Shown here: positions 16,164 through 22,804 of the stretch, one piece after another
How the letters are laid out: the number at the start of each line of letters is the position of its first letter
Numbering within the stretch: the stretch's first letter is position 1
From: CAYXRK01 sp964467615
Lineage (GTDB): Bacteria; Hydrogenedentota; Hydrogenedentia; Hydrogenedentales; GCA-2746185
Direction: 5' to 3'
NCBI GenBank assembly: GCA_964467615.1
Contig: CAYXRK010000012.1
Span: 1-46,303 of the forward strand
Length of the DNA stretch: 46,303 nucleotides
The notes under the pieces: generated by a model
Database searches by the model: none
Seen by the model: only the letters and a program-made list of their open reading frames with translations
Told to the model about the DNA's origin: nothing
Program-made: the position numbers and the translations under genes

Positions 16164-16469
16164 ATGGTGTACGTGTTCTACGCGGTCGGCGCGGCATTGG
16201 CGCTGTATGGTTTCCATCGCCTCTTCCTCTGGATGGAGGAGCGCGGCTGGGTGTATTACTGGCACAAGCGCGGCATGGGCGCGGCGGCGGGCAATGCCTT
16301 CATTACGATGCAGGCCTTCGTCGAGCCGGAAGTCCAAGAGGCCTACGCCGCCCGCGAGCAAGCCGAGGAACGCGATTTCTCCGGCGACCCTCTCGATCGA
16401 TATCTCAAAATGGACTCGTCCGAACCCCGCGAACTCGACCATTCATCCACGCACGAAAAATCAACCTAG
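16164..16469 (+). CDS. Small membrane-anchored protein
   Basis: This 101-residue protein is not recognised. One transmembrane helix lies at residues 1-22 (MVYVFYAVGAALALYG), followed by WMEERGWVYYWHKRG, a short amphipathic region (AAAGNAFITMQAFVEPEVQEAY) and an acidic, probably disordered C-terminus. ATG 16164 sits 4 bases after the upstream stop, so it belongs to the same transcript as the scaffold-like gene. The pattern (N-terminal anchor, cytoplasmic tail) suits a small membrane partner of an operon protein. Confidence 0.7.
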   Translation: MVYVFYAVGAALALYGFHRLFLWMEERGWVYYWHKRGMGAAAGNAFITMQAFVEPEVQEAYAAREQAEERDFSGDPLDRYLKMDSSEPRELDHSSTHEKST

Positions 16470-16507
16470 TTTTTCGGATCCGCATCGTGAGTGCTCGCGG
16501 AATTTCA

Positions 16508-16535
16508 TTGAACGTTGAACCTTGAACGTTGAACT
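16508..16535. repeat. Four tandem TTGAACN heptamers
   Basis: The units TTGAACG, TTGAACC, TTGAACG and TTGAACT follow one another without gaps in the short spacer between the membrane-protein gene and the MerC-like gene. Heptamer tracts of this type recur in spacers of many bacterial genomes. No function can be assigned. Confidence 0.75.
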
Positions 16536-16570
16536 GTGTACCGTGCTCTGAGTACCGCGAACCTTAATAG

Positions 16571-17053
16571 ATGGCAACCGTCGAGCAGTCCCCAGTTTCC
16601 GCCGCGCCGCCCGCACCCGCGGGTTCAGCGCGTTTGCACGCGCATTTGGATCGGATCGGCATGTCGGCCTCGTTGCTGTGCGCCGTGCATTGCGCCGCGC
16701 TGCCGTTTGCGATCGCGTTGTTGCCGCTGGTTGGATTGCACTTTCTCGCGCATCCGGCATTCGAGGCGTCGATGATCGGCGTAAGCGTCGTCGTGGGCGG
16801 TCTATCGCTGCTGCCTTCCTACTTCCGCGTGCATCGGAAGTCGCAGGCGCTGCTCGTACTGGCAAGCGGGTTCGGCCTGATCGTCTTTGGCCATTTTGTC
16901 GTGGCGAATAAGTTCGAGCCGCTCGTCGTGCCGATGGGCGCGCTTGGCGTGGCCGCGGCGCATTTCCTGAACTACCGCATGACGCAACGGTGCATGCATT
17001 GCCACCAACACGTGTGCGACAACCCCGAGCACCAGCACCACCACACGCACTGA
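16571..17053 (+). CDS. MerC-domain membrane protein with His/Cys-rich tail
   Basis: This 160-residue protein has the MerC signature at residues 27-45 (DRIGMSASLLCAVHCAALP, with Cys37, His40 and Cys41) and four hydrophobic segments up to about residue 138. The C-terminal tail is packed with metal ligands: CMHCHQHVCDNPEHQHHHTH. MerC proteins bring Hg(II) or related ions across the inner membrane, but many chromosomal MerC-domain proteins stand outside mer operons. No merA, merR or merT is present here. The gap of 101 bases to the previous gene leaves operon membership open. A role with thiophilic metals or zinc/copper is plausible; mercury resistance is not shown. Confidence 0.75.
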   Translation: MATVEQSPVSAAPPAPAGSARLHAHLDRIGMSASLLCAVHCAALPFAIALLPLVGLHFLAHPAFEASMIGVSVVVGGLSLLPSYFRVHRKSQALLVLASGFGLIVFGHFVVANKFEPLVVPMGALGVAAAHFLNYRMTQRCMHCHQHVCDNPEHQHHHTH

Positions 17054-17067
17054 CCGGCCGCTGGCGA

Positions 17068-17700
17068 CTACGCCGCGAGTCCAGGGAGCAATTCCGCCAG
17101 GCCCGTCGCGATGAACTCGACCGCGAGCGCCGCGAGCAGAAGCCCCATCACGCGCACCACCACGTTGATTCCGGTCGTGCCCAAGAGACGGCGGATGGGG
17201 TTCGCAAGACGTAGCGCGATCCAGAGCGTCGTCGCGGCCGCCACGGCAATCCCGATCACCGCGGCGTAGTGGACTGGCCCTTCGCCCCGTTGGCCGTAGA
17301 TGATCATCGTCGAGATCGCGCCAGGCCCGGCGAGCAACGGTATCGCCAGCGGCACCACCGCGACGTGCTCCTTGTCGACCGCCTCGCGCTGCTCTTCGGC
17401 GGTCTGTTTGGCGCGCCGCGGGTGCGCCTGCACCATCGCGACGGCCATCAGCAGGAAGATGATCCCGCCGCCCACGCGAAACGAGGCGACGCTGATCCCG
17501 AATAGGGTCAGCACGGGCTGTCCCGCGAATGCGCAAATCGAAAGCACCGCGGCCACGGTAATCGTCGCGGTCCGCGCGATGTGCCGCCGCTCGTCGTCCG
17601 TGTGGTGCGGCGTAATACTCAGAAATATCGGGACCACGCCGACGGGATCGAGGATCACCATCAACGTGGTGAAGAATTTCAGATAGTCCGCGAAGGTCAT
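17068..17700 (-). CDS. MarC/YhcE-family integral membrane protein
   Basis: This 210-residue protein has six hydrophobic segments and the MarC family marks: FTTLMVILDPVGVVPIFLS near the start, RTATITVAAVLSICAFAG, FRVGGGIIFLLMAVAM, and VPLAIPLLAGPGAISTMII in the middle with the Pro/Gly-rich motif of the family, then GINVVVRVMGLLLAALAVEFI. MarC proteins have no established transport activity; older claims about multiple antibiotic resistance were not upheld. Its start overlaps the stop of the upstream cyclase gene by ATGA, so the two are co-translated. It faces the MerC-like gene tail to tail. Confidence 0.88.
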   Translation of the reverse strand: MTFADYLKFFTTLMVILDPVGVVPIFLSITPHHTDDERRHIARTATITVAAVLSICAFAGQPVLTLFGISVASFRVGGGIIFLLMAVAMVQAHPRRAKQTAEEQREAVDKEHVAVVPLAIPLLAGPGAISTMIIYGQRGEGPVHYAAVIGIAVAAATTLWIALRLANPIRRLLGTTGINVVVRVMGLLLAALAVEFIATGLAELLPGLAA

Positions 17701-18677
17701 TTCACGGCGATCGGATTCACGGGGCTCCCCACCGCTCCGGGAATATTCAGCGGCGGAGCGGAAATGAAGAATTCATATCGGCCGTCCTCGGCGCAGTCGG
17801 CGGCAAGATCTTCCAGCCACCAAATTTCGCCAATGAACACGCCCATGTCGCGAAGGATGTTTCCGTGCAGGTTCCAGTCATGGCCGTCGGGATTCGGCGC
17901 TTGTTCGACCCCAATATTGTCCGCCGCGATCGCGGCGATCTTGTTCTCGTGAATCCACGGGATCACGCTCTTGGTGATTCCTGTCTGGCGCGCCATCCAT
18001 GTCCGTTTCTGTTCCGCGCTGCCGTTGTAGAAGGCGGGGACCTCGCCCGTGCGAATGATGACGATGTCACCCTCTTCGACCTTCGTCTTCTGGGCCTTCA
18101 AGGCCCCCTCGATGTCGTCCCACGTGATGCCGTACCCTTTTTCGAGCACACCGCCCTTATACCGCACGATATCAACGAGGACGCCGCGTCCGACAAACGT
18201 GTCCTTCACGTTCTCGATGCCGAGCATGCTCGCGCCCTGGTTCGTCACCGCCGTCAGCGGCACGCCGTTGAAGAAGTACCCGCCGTAGTAGGCGTGCGGC
18301 AGGCCGTCCCACTGGCTCGAGCCTTGCAGCGGCATGATGATGTAGTCGTCCGTGAACGCGATGATGTCCGAATTCGGGTCCTTCGCCGCGAAGGCGTCCG
18401 TGCCCGTCGCGGACATGAAGTGATACGGCGGCCGCCGCGTCGGAAAGAGCGGCCCTGCTCCGTCGATGGGGACCGCAAGACTGAACGTTTTGCCCTTCTT
18501 GATCATCTTGGCCGCCTTGACGATGGCCTCGGGCCTGATGTAGTTCGTCGCGCCTTTCTCGTAGTCATCGCCCCATTTGCCCCAATTATTGAACTGCTCA
18601 TGAGGCATCAGCGCGGGGTTCTCCGCGGCCGCTAACTCCGCAAACGCCAATCCGAATACTGCAACAACATTTCGCAT
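17697..18677 (-). CDS. Exported cyclase-family protein
   Basis: This 326-residue protein of the cyclase/kynurenine-formamidase-like family (PF04199 type) starts at ATG 18677, with AAAGGA upstream on the minus strand and a short cleavable signal peptide (MRNVVAVFGLAFAELAAAEN). The family metal motif HxGTHxDxPxH appears as QGSSQWDGLPH at residues 118-128, so Asp124 and His128 are kept but two His are Gln. Further family blocks are VGRGVLVDIVRY, GDIVIIRTGEVPAFYNG and AIAADNIGVEQAPN. Such enzymes hydrolyse amides or cyclic esters with a divalent metal; the Gln substitutions may change metal or substrate. It is translationally coupled to marC. Confidence 0.8.
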   Translation of the reverse strand: MRNVVAVFGLAFAELAAAENPALMPHEQFNNWGKWGDDYEKGATNYIRPEAIVKAAKMIKKGKTFSLAVPIDGAGPLFPTRRPPYHFMSATGTDAFAAKDPNSDIIAFTDDYIIMPLQGSSQWDGLPHAYYGGYFFNGVPLTAVTNQGASMLGIENVKDTFVGRGVLVDIVRYKGGVLEKGYGITWDDIEGALKAQKTKVEEGDIVIIRTGEVPAFYNGSAEQKRTWMARQTGITKSVIPWIHENKIAAIAADNIGVEQAPNPDGHDWNLHGNILRDMGVFIGEIWWLEDLAADCAEDGRYEFFISAPPLNIPGAVGSPVNPIAVK

Positions 18678-18701
18678 GACCGGTCCTTTCCGTTGTTTCA
18701 C

Positions 18702-18924
18702 GAGTGTGCAGGGTAATGCATCGCGCGCGCGTCATCAATTGGAGTCCAACCGCCACCGCACCGCCAGTAGCGCCTGCCTCGACGAGGCTGGCGCGGCCCT
18801 ACGCCGAGCACCCAATCGTCGCCGTCAACTATATTTTTCTGAAGCGGAATGCTACTGTTAGTTTTGATTATTTTTCTCATAGACTTTGAGAGTCGGCCTC
18901 GGAACAACGAGGCGTCAAGATTCG
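18702..18924. other. Divergent intergenic region, AT-rich
   Basis: These 223 bases separate the minus-strand cyclase from the plus-strand hypothetical gene. The right half (about 18830-18890) is clearly AT-rich, as expected for promoters, but no clean -35/-10 pair can be singled out. No gene is supported on either strand. Confidence 0.4.
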
Positions 18925-19917
18925 ATGTGTTTGGTCGAAATTAGGCCCTACCGCATGTTATTTGCCTTGTCCAAAGCTGTCGTCTTCGGTGCGTGGTATA
19001 CGGTGGCTGGTGTGTCTCCTGATGAAGAGGCGAAGTCGTGGCTAACGCAATCGGTAGCGAGCGAATCGAAATTAGAGTCAGGAAGTATCCTCCTCCGGGT
19101 AGAGGTGCGTGAGCCAATTTCGCCTCGCCTCGTCGAGTCGACCGCCGGGGAAATAGCGCCAATCCAGTTCGTTGAGTATTCGTGGCGAGGAAACGACGAG
19201 TGGCGAGTTTTGCTTCGTGATGAGAAACGCAAGGTTCGGAGGGAAATCGTATACGATGGGCAGCATGTCGAAACGGGAACCACACTATGGGACAAAAGGT
19301 TTCATGATGAGTACTCGGCGACTGAAGAAGGGAAAAAGTTTAGAGAATCTCTTTGGCCTTTCGACTTCGCCTCTTGCCTCTTTTTGTTTCCTATTTCCAT
19401 TGGAAGAACGTTCACCGCGGAGCAATGGATGTTCTTTTATCGACTACGAATCGTAAGCGACGCGGAAACTAAGGTTACGTTGCATGCGTCGACCGGAGAC
19501 CCATTGTCTCTATTGCCGCCGGACAGTCAGCGAGCCGAATCAAGCCGATCTGACGACCAACAGAACGTGTGGGCCTCTGGCATCCAATTTGATTTCCGTA
19601 AGGATTTAGGTGCGAGGGTGAGCCGTTGGTACCCCGTCGAGGGCAGATGGTCGCAAAAAGGAGAGCTCGTCTGGCAGGATTTTGCAACTGTTGGGGAGGG
19701 CCTAGTTATTCCCACTTCCTGCAACCTAAATGAAGTATCGAGTGCGGGTAGTGCCTCCTGCTCGGTGTGTATTGAACTTGTTGACTATAAATTCGATAGC
19801 ATGTTGTCGGACGAGAGTTTCGAAATTGACTACAGTAAAAAGTTCACACGTGTGCATTTTCGAGGCCGTTATGAAGACTCGTGGATACGTCGAATTTTCA
19901 GGAAGATCGGGCTATGA
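18925..19917 (+). CDS. Hypothetical exported protein
   Basis: This 330-residue protein is not recognised. A hydrophobic N-terminal segment (MLFALSKAVVFGAWYTVAG) suggests export. The rest alternates beta-strands (SILLRVEVREP, FVEYSWRGNDEWRVLLRD, KVRREIVYDGQHVETG, RVHFRGRYEDSW), which recalls LolA-like or outer-membrane lipoprotein-sorting folds that planctomycete-type genomes often use in secreted hypotheticals. ATG 18925 has GAGGCG upstream; ATG 18955 is an alternative that begins right at the signal. Base composition is lower in GC than in the metabolic genes around it. It is alone, flanked by AT-rich spacer upstream and strong hairpins downstream. Confidence 0.7.
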   Translation: MCLVEIRPYRMLFALSKAVVFGAWYTVAGVSPDEEAKSWLTQSVASESKLESGSILLRVEVREPISPRLVESTAGEIAPIQFVEYSWRGNDEWRVLLRDEKRKVRREIVYDGQHVETGTTLWDKRFHDEYSATEEGKKFRESLWPFDFASCLFLFPISIGRTFTAEQWMFFYRLRIVSDAETKVTLHASTGDPLSLLPPDSQRAESSRSDDQQNVWASGIQFDFRKDLGARVSRWYPVEGRWSQKGELVWQDFATVGEGLVIPTSCNLNEVSSAGSASCSVCIELVDYKFDSMLSDESFEIDYSKKFTRVHFRGRYEDSWIRRIFRKIGL

Positions 19918-20076
19918 GTCAGAGAGCCGTCAGGGAACGATCGGAATCTGTTGGCGATGCGACATTTCGGCAAGATAGCACTGCCGATCTCATCGCTGCC
20001 GCTCGTGGCGGCGATGGCCGTGGGGATTGCGAGTAGTCTCCGTAAGATGTGCCAAAGCGTGGGCCCGGGCGGGCCT

Positions 20077-20101
20077 GCGCCGGTTTCGGCGAAACCGGCG
20101 C
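20077..20101. repeat. Perfect 11-bp inverted repeat
   Basis: GCGCCGGTTTC pairs fully with GAAACCGGCGC around a GGC loop. It would form a very stable RNA or DNA hairpin downstream of the hypothetical gene. No T-run follows, so it is not a standard intrinsic terminator; it may be a REP-like element or a 3'-end stabiliser. Confidence 0.6.
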
Positions 20102-20168
20102 GACTTCGATCTCGCGGAAGCTTGGCGGCGGGTGTTAGTCTTTCGAGTTCAACGGCCCCTACCTAGCC

Positions 20169-20189
20169 GCATGGGCAGGATGCCCATGC
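20169..20189. repeat. GCATGGGCAGGATGCCCATGC hairpin-type repeat
   Basis: A perfect 9-bp stem around GGA. The core GGGCAGGATGCCC is familiar from spacers of many uncultured-bacterium genomes, where it produces spurious MGRMPMPR-type peptides, as it does here. It is 8 bases upstream of the ribosome-binding site of the acyl-CoA dehydrogenase gene, so it would sit in that mRNA leader. Confidence 0.55.
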
Positions 20190-20210
20190 CACGGACCAAG
20201 GAGACGACGT

Positions 20211-21368
20211 GTGAGCGGGATGTCGCCAGGACATTCGATTTATTTTTCTGAGGAACACGAGATGATTCGGCGGCAACTCCGCCGGTTCATCAAGGAAGAA
20301 GTCGCGCCGTACGCCGAACAGTGGGAACTCGAGGGCCAAGTGCCGCGCGAAACGCTGCGCAAACTCGGCGAAATGGGCATGCTCGGCATGCGCGTTCCCG
20401 AGGCCGACGGCGGGGCCGGCATGGACGCGCTTTCATCGGTCGTGCTCGCCGAGGAACTGGGCCGTTGCACGTTCGGGGGCTTCGCCGTCACGGTCCTCGT
20501 GCATACGGACATGGCCACGCCGCACCTGGTTCGCTACGGCAATCCGGCGCAGAAGGCGAAATACCTGCCGGGAATACTGCGCGGCGAAACGATTACCGCG
20601 ATCTGCGTCAGCGAACCCAACGCAGGATCGGACGTCGCGGGCATTCAAACGCGCGCCGAGCGCGACGGCGATCACTACGTCCTCAACGGCGCGAAAATGT
20701 TCATCACCAACGGCGTGTACGGCGACCTGTTTTTCGTTGCCGCGAAGACGGATCCAAAACTAAAGAGCAAGGGCATTTCGATGTTCATCGTCGACAAGAA
20801 CACGCCCGGCTTCAAGGCGAGCCGCAAGCTGGACAAACACGGCTGGCGCTGTTCGGACACCGCGGAACTCGTGTTCGAGAACGCGCGCGTGCCGGCCGAA
20901 AACCTGCTCGGCGAGGAGAACAAGGGCTTCTACGCGATCATGCGCAACTTCCAAAACGAGCGCATGGTCCTCGGCGCGATGACGGTCGGCGAGGCCTCCG
21001 CCGCGCTCGACATTACGCTCGAACACGTCCGCACGCGGCAGGCGTTCGGCGCGCCGCTCTGGAACAAACAGGCCATCCGGCAACGGCTTTCGTGGCTTGC
21101 TTCGCAGGTAGAAGCGGGCCGCCAACTGCTGTATCACTCCGCCTGGCTCGACGCTCGGGGCGAAGACTGCGTGCGCGAGGTCAGCATGGTAAAGGCGTTT
21201 TGCGCGGAGACGTTGCAGCGCGTCGTCTACGACTGCGTCCAATTCCACGGCGGCATGGGCTACATGCGCGAGAGCGCAATCGAACGCATGTCGCGAGACG
21301 CGCGGGTCCAGCCCATCGGCGGCGGCGCGACCGAGGTCATGCTCGAAGAAGTTGGCAAACGGCTGTAA
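20211..21368 (+). CDS. Acyl-CoA dehydrogenase
   Basis: This 385-residue flavoprotein of beta-oxidation type has the full family layout: an N-terminal helical domain (IRRQLRRFIKEEVAPYAEQW), the middle beta domain with CVSEPNAGSDVAGIQTRAE and HYVLNGAKMFITNG for FAD contact, and the C-terminal helical domain with FQNERMVLGAMTVGEA, RQAFGAPLWNKQAIRQRL and QFHGGMGYMRESAIERMSRDARVQPIGGGATEVM. It oxidises an acyl-CoA to the trans-2-enoyl-CoA, passing electrons to ETF. GTG 20211 is chosen because AAGGAG lies 7 bases upstream; the ATG at 20220 would be too far. Chain-length specificity is not clear. The 3' end overlaps bioD, encoded on the opposite strand, by 32 bases. Confidence 0.93.
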   Translation: MSGMSPGHSIYFSEEHEMIRRQLRRFIKEEVAPYAEQWELEGQVPRETLRKLGEMGMLGMRVPEADGGAGMDALSSVVLAEELGRCTFGGFAVTVLVHTDMATPHLVRYGNPAQKAKYLPGILRGETITAICVSEPNAGSDVAGIQTRAERDGDHYVLNGAKMFITNGVYGDLFFVAAKTDPKLKSKGISMFIVDKNTPGFKASRKLDKHGWRCSDTAELVFENARVPAENLLGEENKGFYAIMRNFQNERMVLGAMTVGEASAALDITLEHVRTRQAFGAPLWNKQAIRQRLSWLASQVEAGRQLLYHSAWLDARGEDCVREVSMVKAFCAETLQRVVYDCVQFHGGMGYMRESAIERMSRDARVQPIGGGATEVMLEEVGKRL

Positions 21369-22059
21369 TCAAGTCTGCGCACTCGGTGTCGAACTGCGAC
21401 CAACCGGCTTCGTCGAACGAAGTGATGTAGCCCATGTTGCCTAGAATCACCACGTCCACAAACTGCGCCACGGCCTTCGGGTTGTCCTCGCGGATGAAAT
21501 CCATCGGCACGTTTTCCGTCTCGTTGAAGACCACGCCCAGAACAGTGAGTCCTACGTCGCCTATTGCTTCGACCGAAAGCAGTGTATGGTTGATGGTCCC
21601 CAGGCCGCGCCGCGCGACCACAAGCACGGGCAAGTCGAGCGTGAGCATCAAATCGAGCATCGTCTCGTGGCCATTGACCGGCGCGAGAACACCGCCCGCG
21701 CCTTCGACAAGCACCACCGCGTGGCGCGAGGACAGTTTCTCGAAGCACTTACGAATGACATTTATCTGCGCATAACGTCCCGCCATCCGGCCCGCGAGAT
21801 GCGGCGAGCACGCCGGTTCATAGAGATACGGCGCCATCCATTCGAGCTCTTTGGGCGCGGGCGTGAACTCCGCCGCAGAGTGGTGGACGCGCAGGTCCGG
21901 CGCGGCGAACCGCCCGTCGATCAGTTCCGCGCCGGTCTGGACCGGTTTCATCGACACGGCATCGATGCCGCGCCGCCGAAGCGCGCGCAGCAAACCGGCG
22001 GTCACGACGGTCTTGCCCGCGTCGGTGTCCGTGCCGGTGATGAAGAGTCCGTTCGCCAT
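21337..22059 (-). CDS. bioD: Dethiobiotin synthetase
   Basis: This 240-residue ATP-dependent enzyme closes the ureido ring of dethiobiotin from 7,8-diaminopelargonate and CO2. The P-loop is at residues 8-16 (GTDTDAGKT), followed by MKPVQTG and by EGAGGVLAPVNGHE, the second nucleotide/substrate motif, then LPVLVVARRGLGTINHTLLS. ATG 22059 starts the family-typical MANGLFITGTDTDAGK; the longer frame to 22116 is rejected. No bioA, bioB or bioF lies beside it, so biotin genes are scattered. Its last 32 bases overlap the acyl-CoA dehydrogenase gene tail to tail. Confidence 0.92.
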   Translation of the reverse strand: MANGLFITGTDTDAGKTVVTAGLLRALRRRGIDAVSMKPVQTGAELIDGRFAAPDLRVHHSAAEFTPAPKELEWMAPYLYEPACSPHLAGRMAGRYAQINVIRKCFEKLSSRHAVVLVEGAGGVLAPVNGHETMLDLMLTLDLPVLVVARRGLGTINHTLLSVEAIGDVGLTVLGVVFNETENVPMDFIREDNPKAVAQFVDVVILGNMGYITSFDEAGWSQFDTECADLITAVCQLLRA

Positions 22060-22156
22060 GAGAGGGCAGAGCGTAACGGTTCCCTGTCGATGCCGCAACC
22101 CCAAACCGTCCGCCATTTTGCTAGGATCGATTACGAGTAGTTGCGCGGATCAGACG

Positions 22157-22786
22157 ATGCCCAAAGTGAAACGACTGTTATACATTGCGGACCCGATGTG
22201 TTCGTGGTGCTATGGTTTTGCGCCGGTGATGGCGTCGTTGCGGCGGGCGTTCGGCCAACGGCTCGTCGTTGAATCGATTGCTGGCGGATTGCGGCCGGGG
22301 ACGACGCAACCGATGACGCCGGAATTGCGCGAGATGGTGGTCCATCACTGGCGTGAAGTGAACGCGCAAACCGGGCGGCAATTTCGGTATGAGGGCGCGC
22401 TGCCGGAAGGATTCATCTACGACACCGAGCCGTCGTGCAGGGCGCTCGTGACGGTGCGGGCATTGAAACCCGAGGCGGCGTTTGATTTCCTGCACGCATT
22501 GCACGAGGCGTTTTACGCGCTGGGCCGCGACATCACGCGGATTGACGAGCTTGCGTCCATCGCGCGCGAGCAGGGCGTGACGAAGGCGGACTTCATGGCC
22601 CATTTCGGATCAAGCGCGATGCGGGACGCGACCGAGGCGGACTTTGCAAGCGCGCGGGCGCTCGGGGTCGATGCGTTTCCGGCGGTAGTGCTGCAACAAG
22701 GCGAGCAACATAGTCTACTGACGCTCGGGTACCAACCCTTCAATCGACTCCAGCCACAGATTCGGCGCTGGCTCGAAGCGGGCTAG
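22157..22786 (+). CDS. DsbA-family oxidoreductase, FrnE-like
   Basis: This 209-residue thioredoxin-fold protein has an inserted helical domain and an N-terminal active site CSWC (Cys15, Cys18) in YIADPMCSWCYGFAPV, as in FrnE and related 2-hydroxychromene-2-carboxylate-isomerase-like proteins. It has no signal peptide, so it works in the cytoplasm. The cis-Pro loop appears as GVDAFPAVVLQQG near residue 175. Family members act in oxidative stress as disulfide isomerases. ATG 22157 matches the conserved start; the open frame further upstream is antisense to bioD. It converges closely on the WD40 gene, with only 18 bases between. Confidence 0.88.
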   Translation: MPKVKRLLYIADPMCSWCYGFAPVMASLRRAFGQRLVVESIAGGLRPGTTQPMTPELREMVVHHWREVNAQTGRQFRYEGALPEGFIYDTEPSCRALVTVRALKPEAAFDFLHALHEAFYALGRDITRIDELASIAREQGVTKADFMAHFGSSAMRDATEADFASARALGVDAFPAVVLQQGEQHSLLTLGYQPFNRLQPQIRRWLEAG

Positions 22787-22804
22787 GCGCGGGCCGATAC
22801 TCGA

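Larger units (their letters stand above)
19918..20210. other. Spacer with two strong hairpins
   Basis: In these 293 bases the TTG/ATG frame from 19951 begins with a hydrophobic stretch but soon turns low-complexity and runs through a hairpin, so it is not called. The spacer holds two perfect inverted repeats (20077-20101 and 20169-20189) and ends with the AAGGAG (20198-20203) of the next gene. Confidence 0.55.

Noticed and set aside
16571..17053. Mercury resistance operon
   Set aside because: Only a MerC-domain protein is present; merA, merR, merT and merP are absent from the window.
19951..20166. 71-codon frame with a hydrophobic start after the hypothetical exported protein
   Set aside because: After about 30 residues it becomes Gly/Pro/Ser-rich and runs straight through a perfect inverted repeat; the start is TTG without a Shine-Dalgarno.
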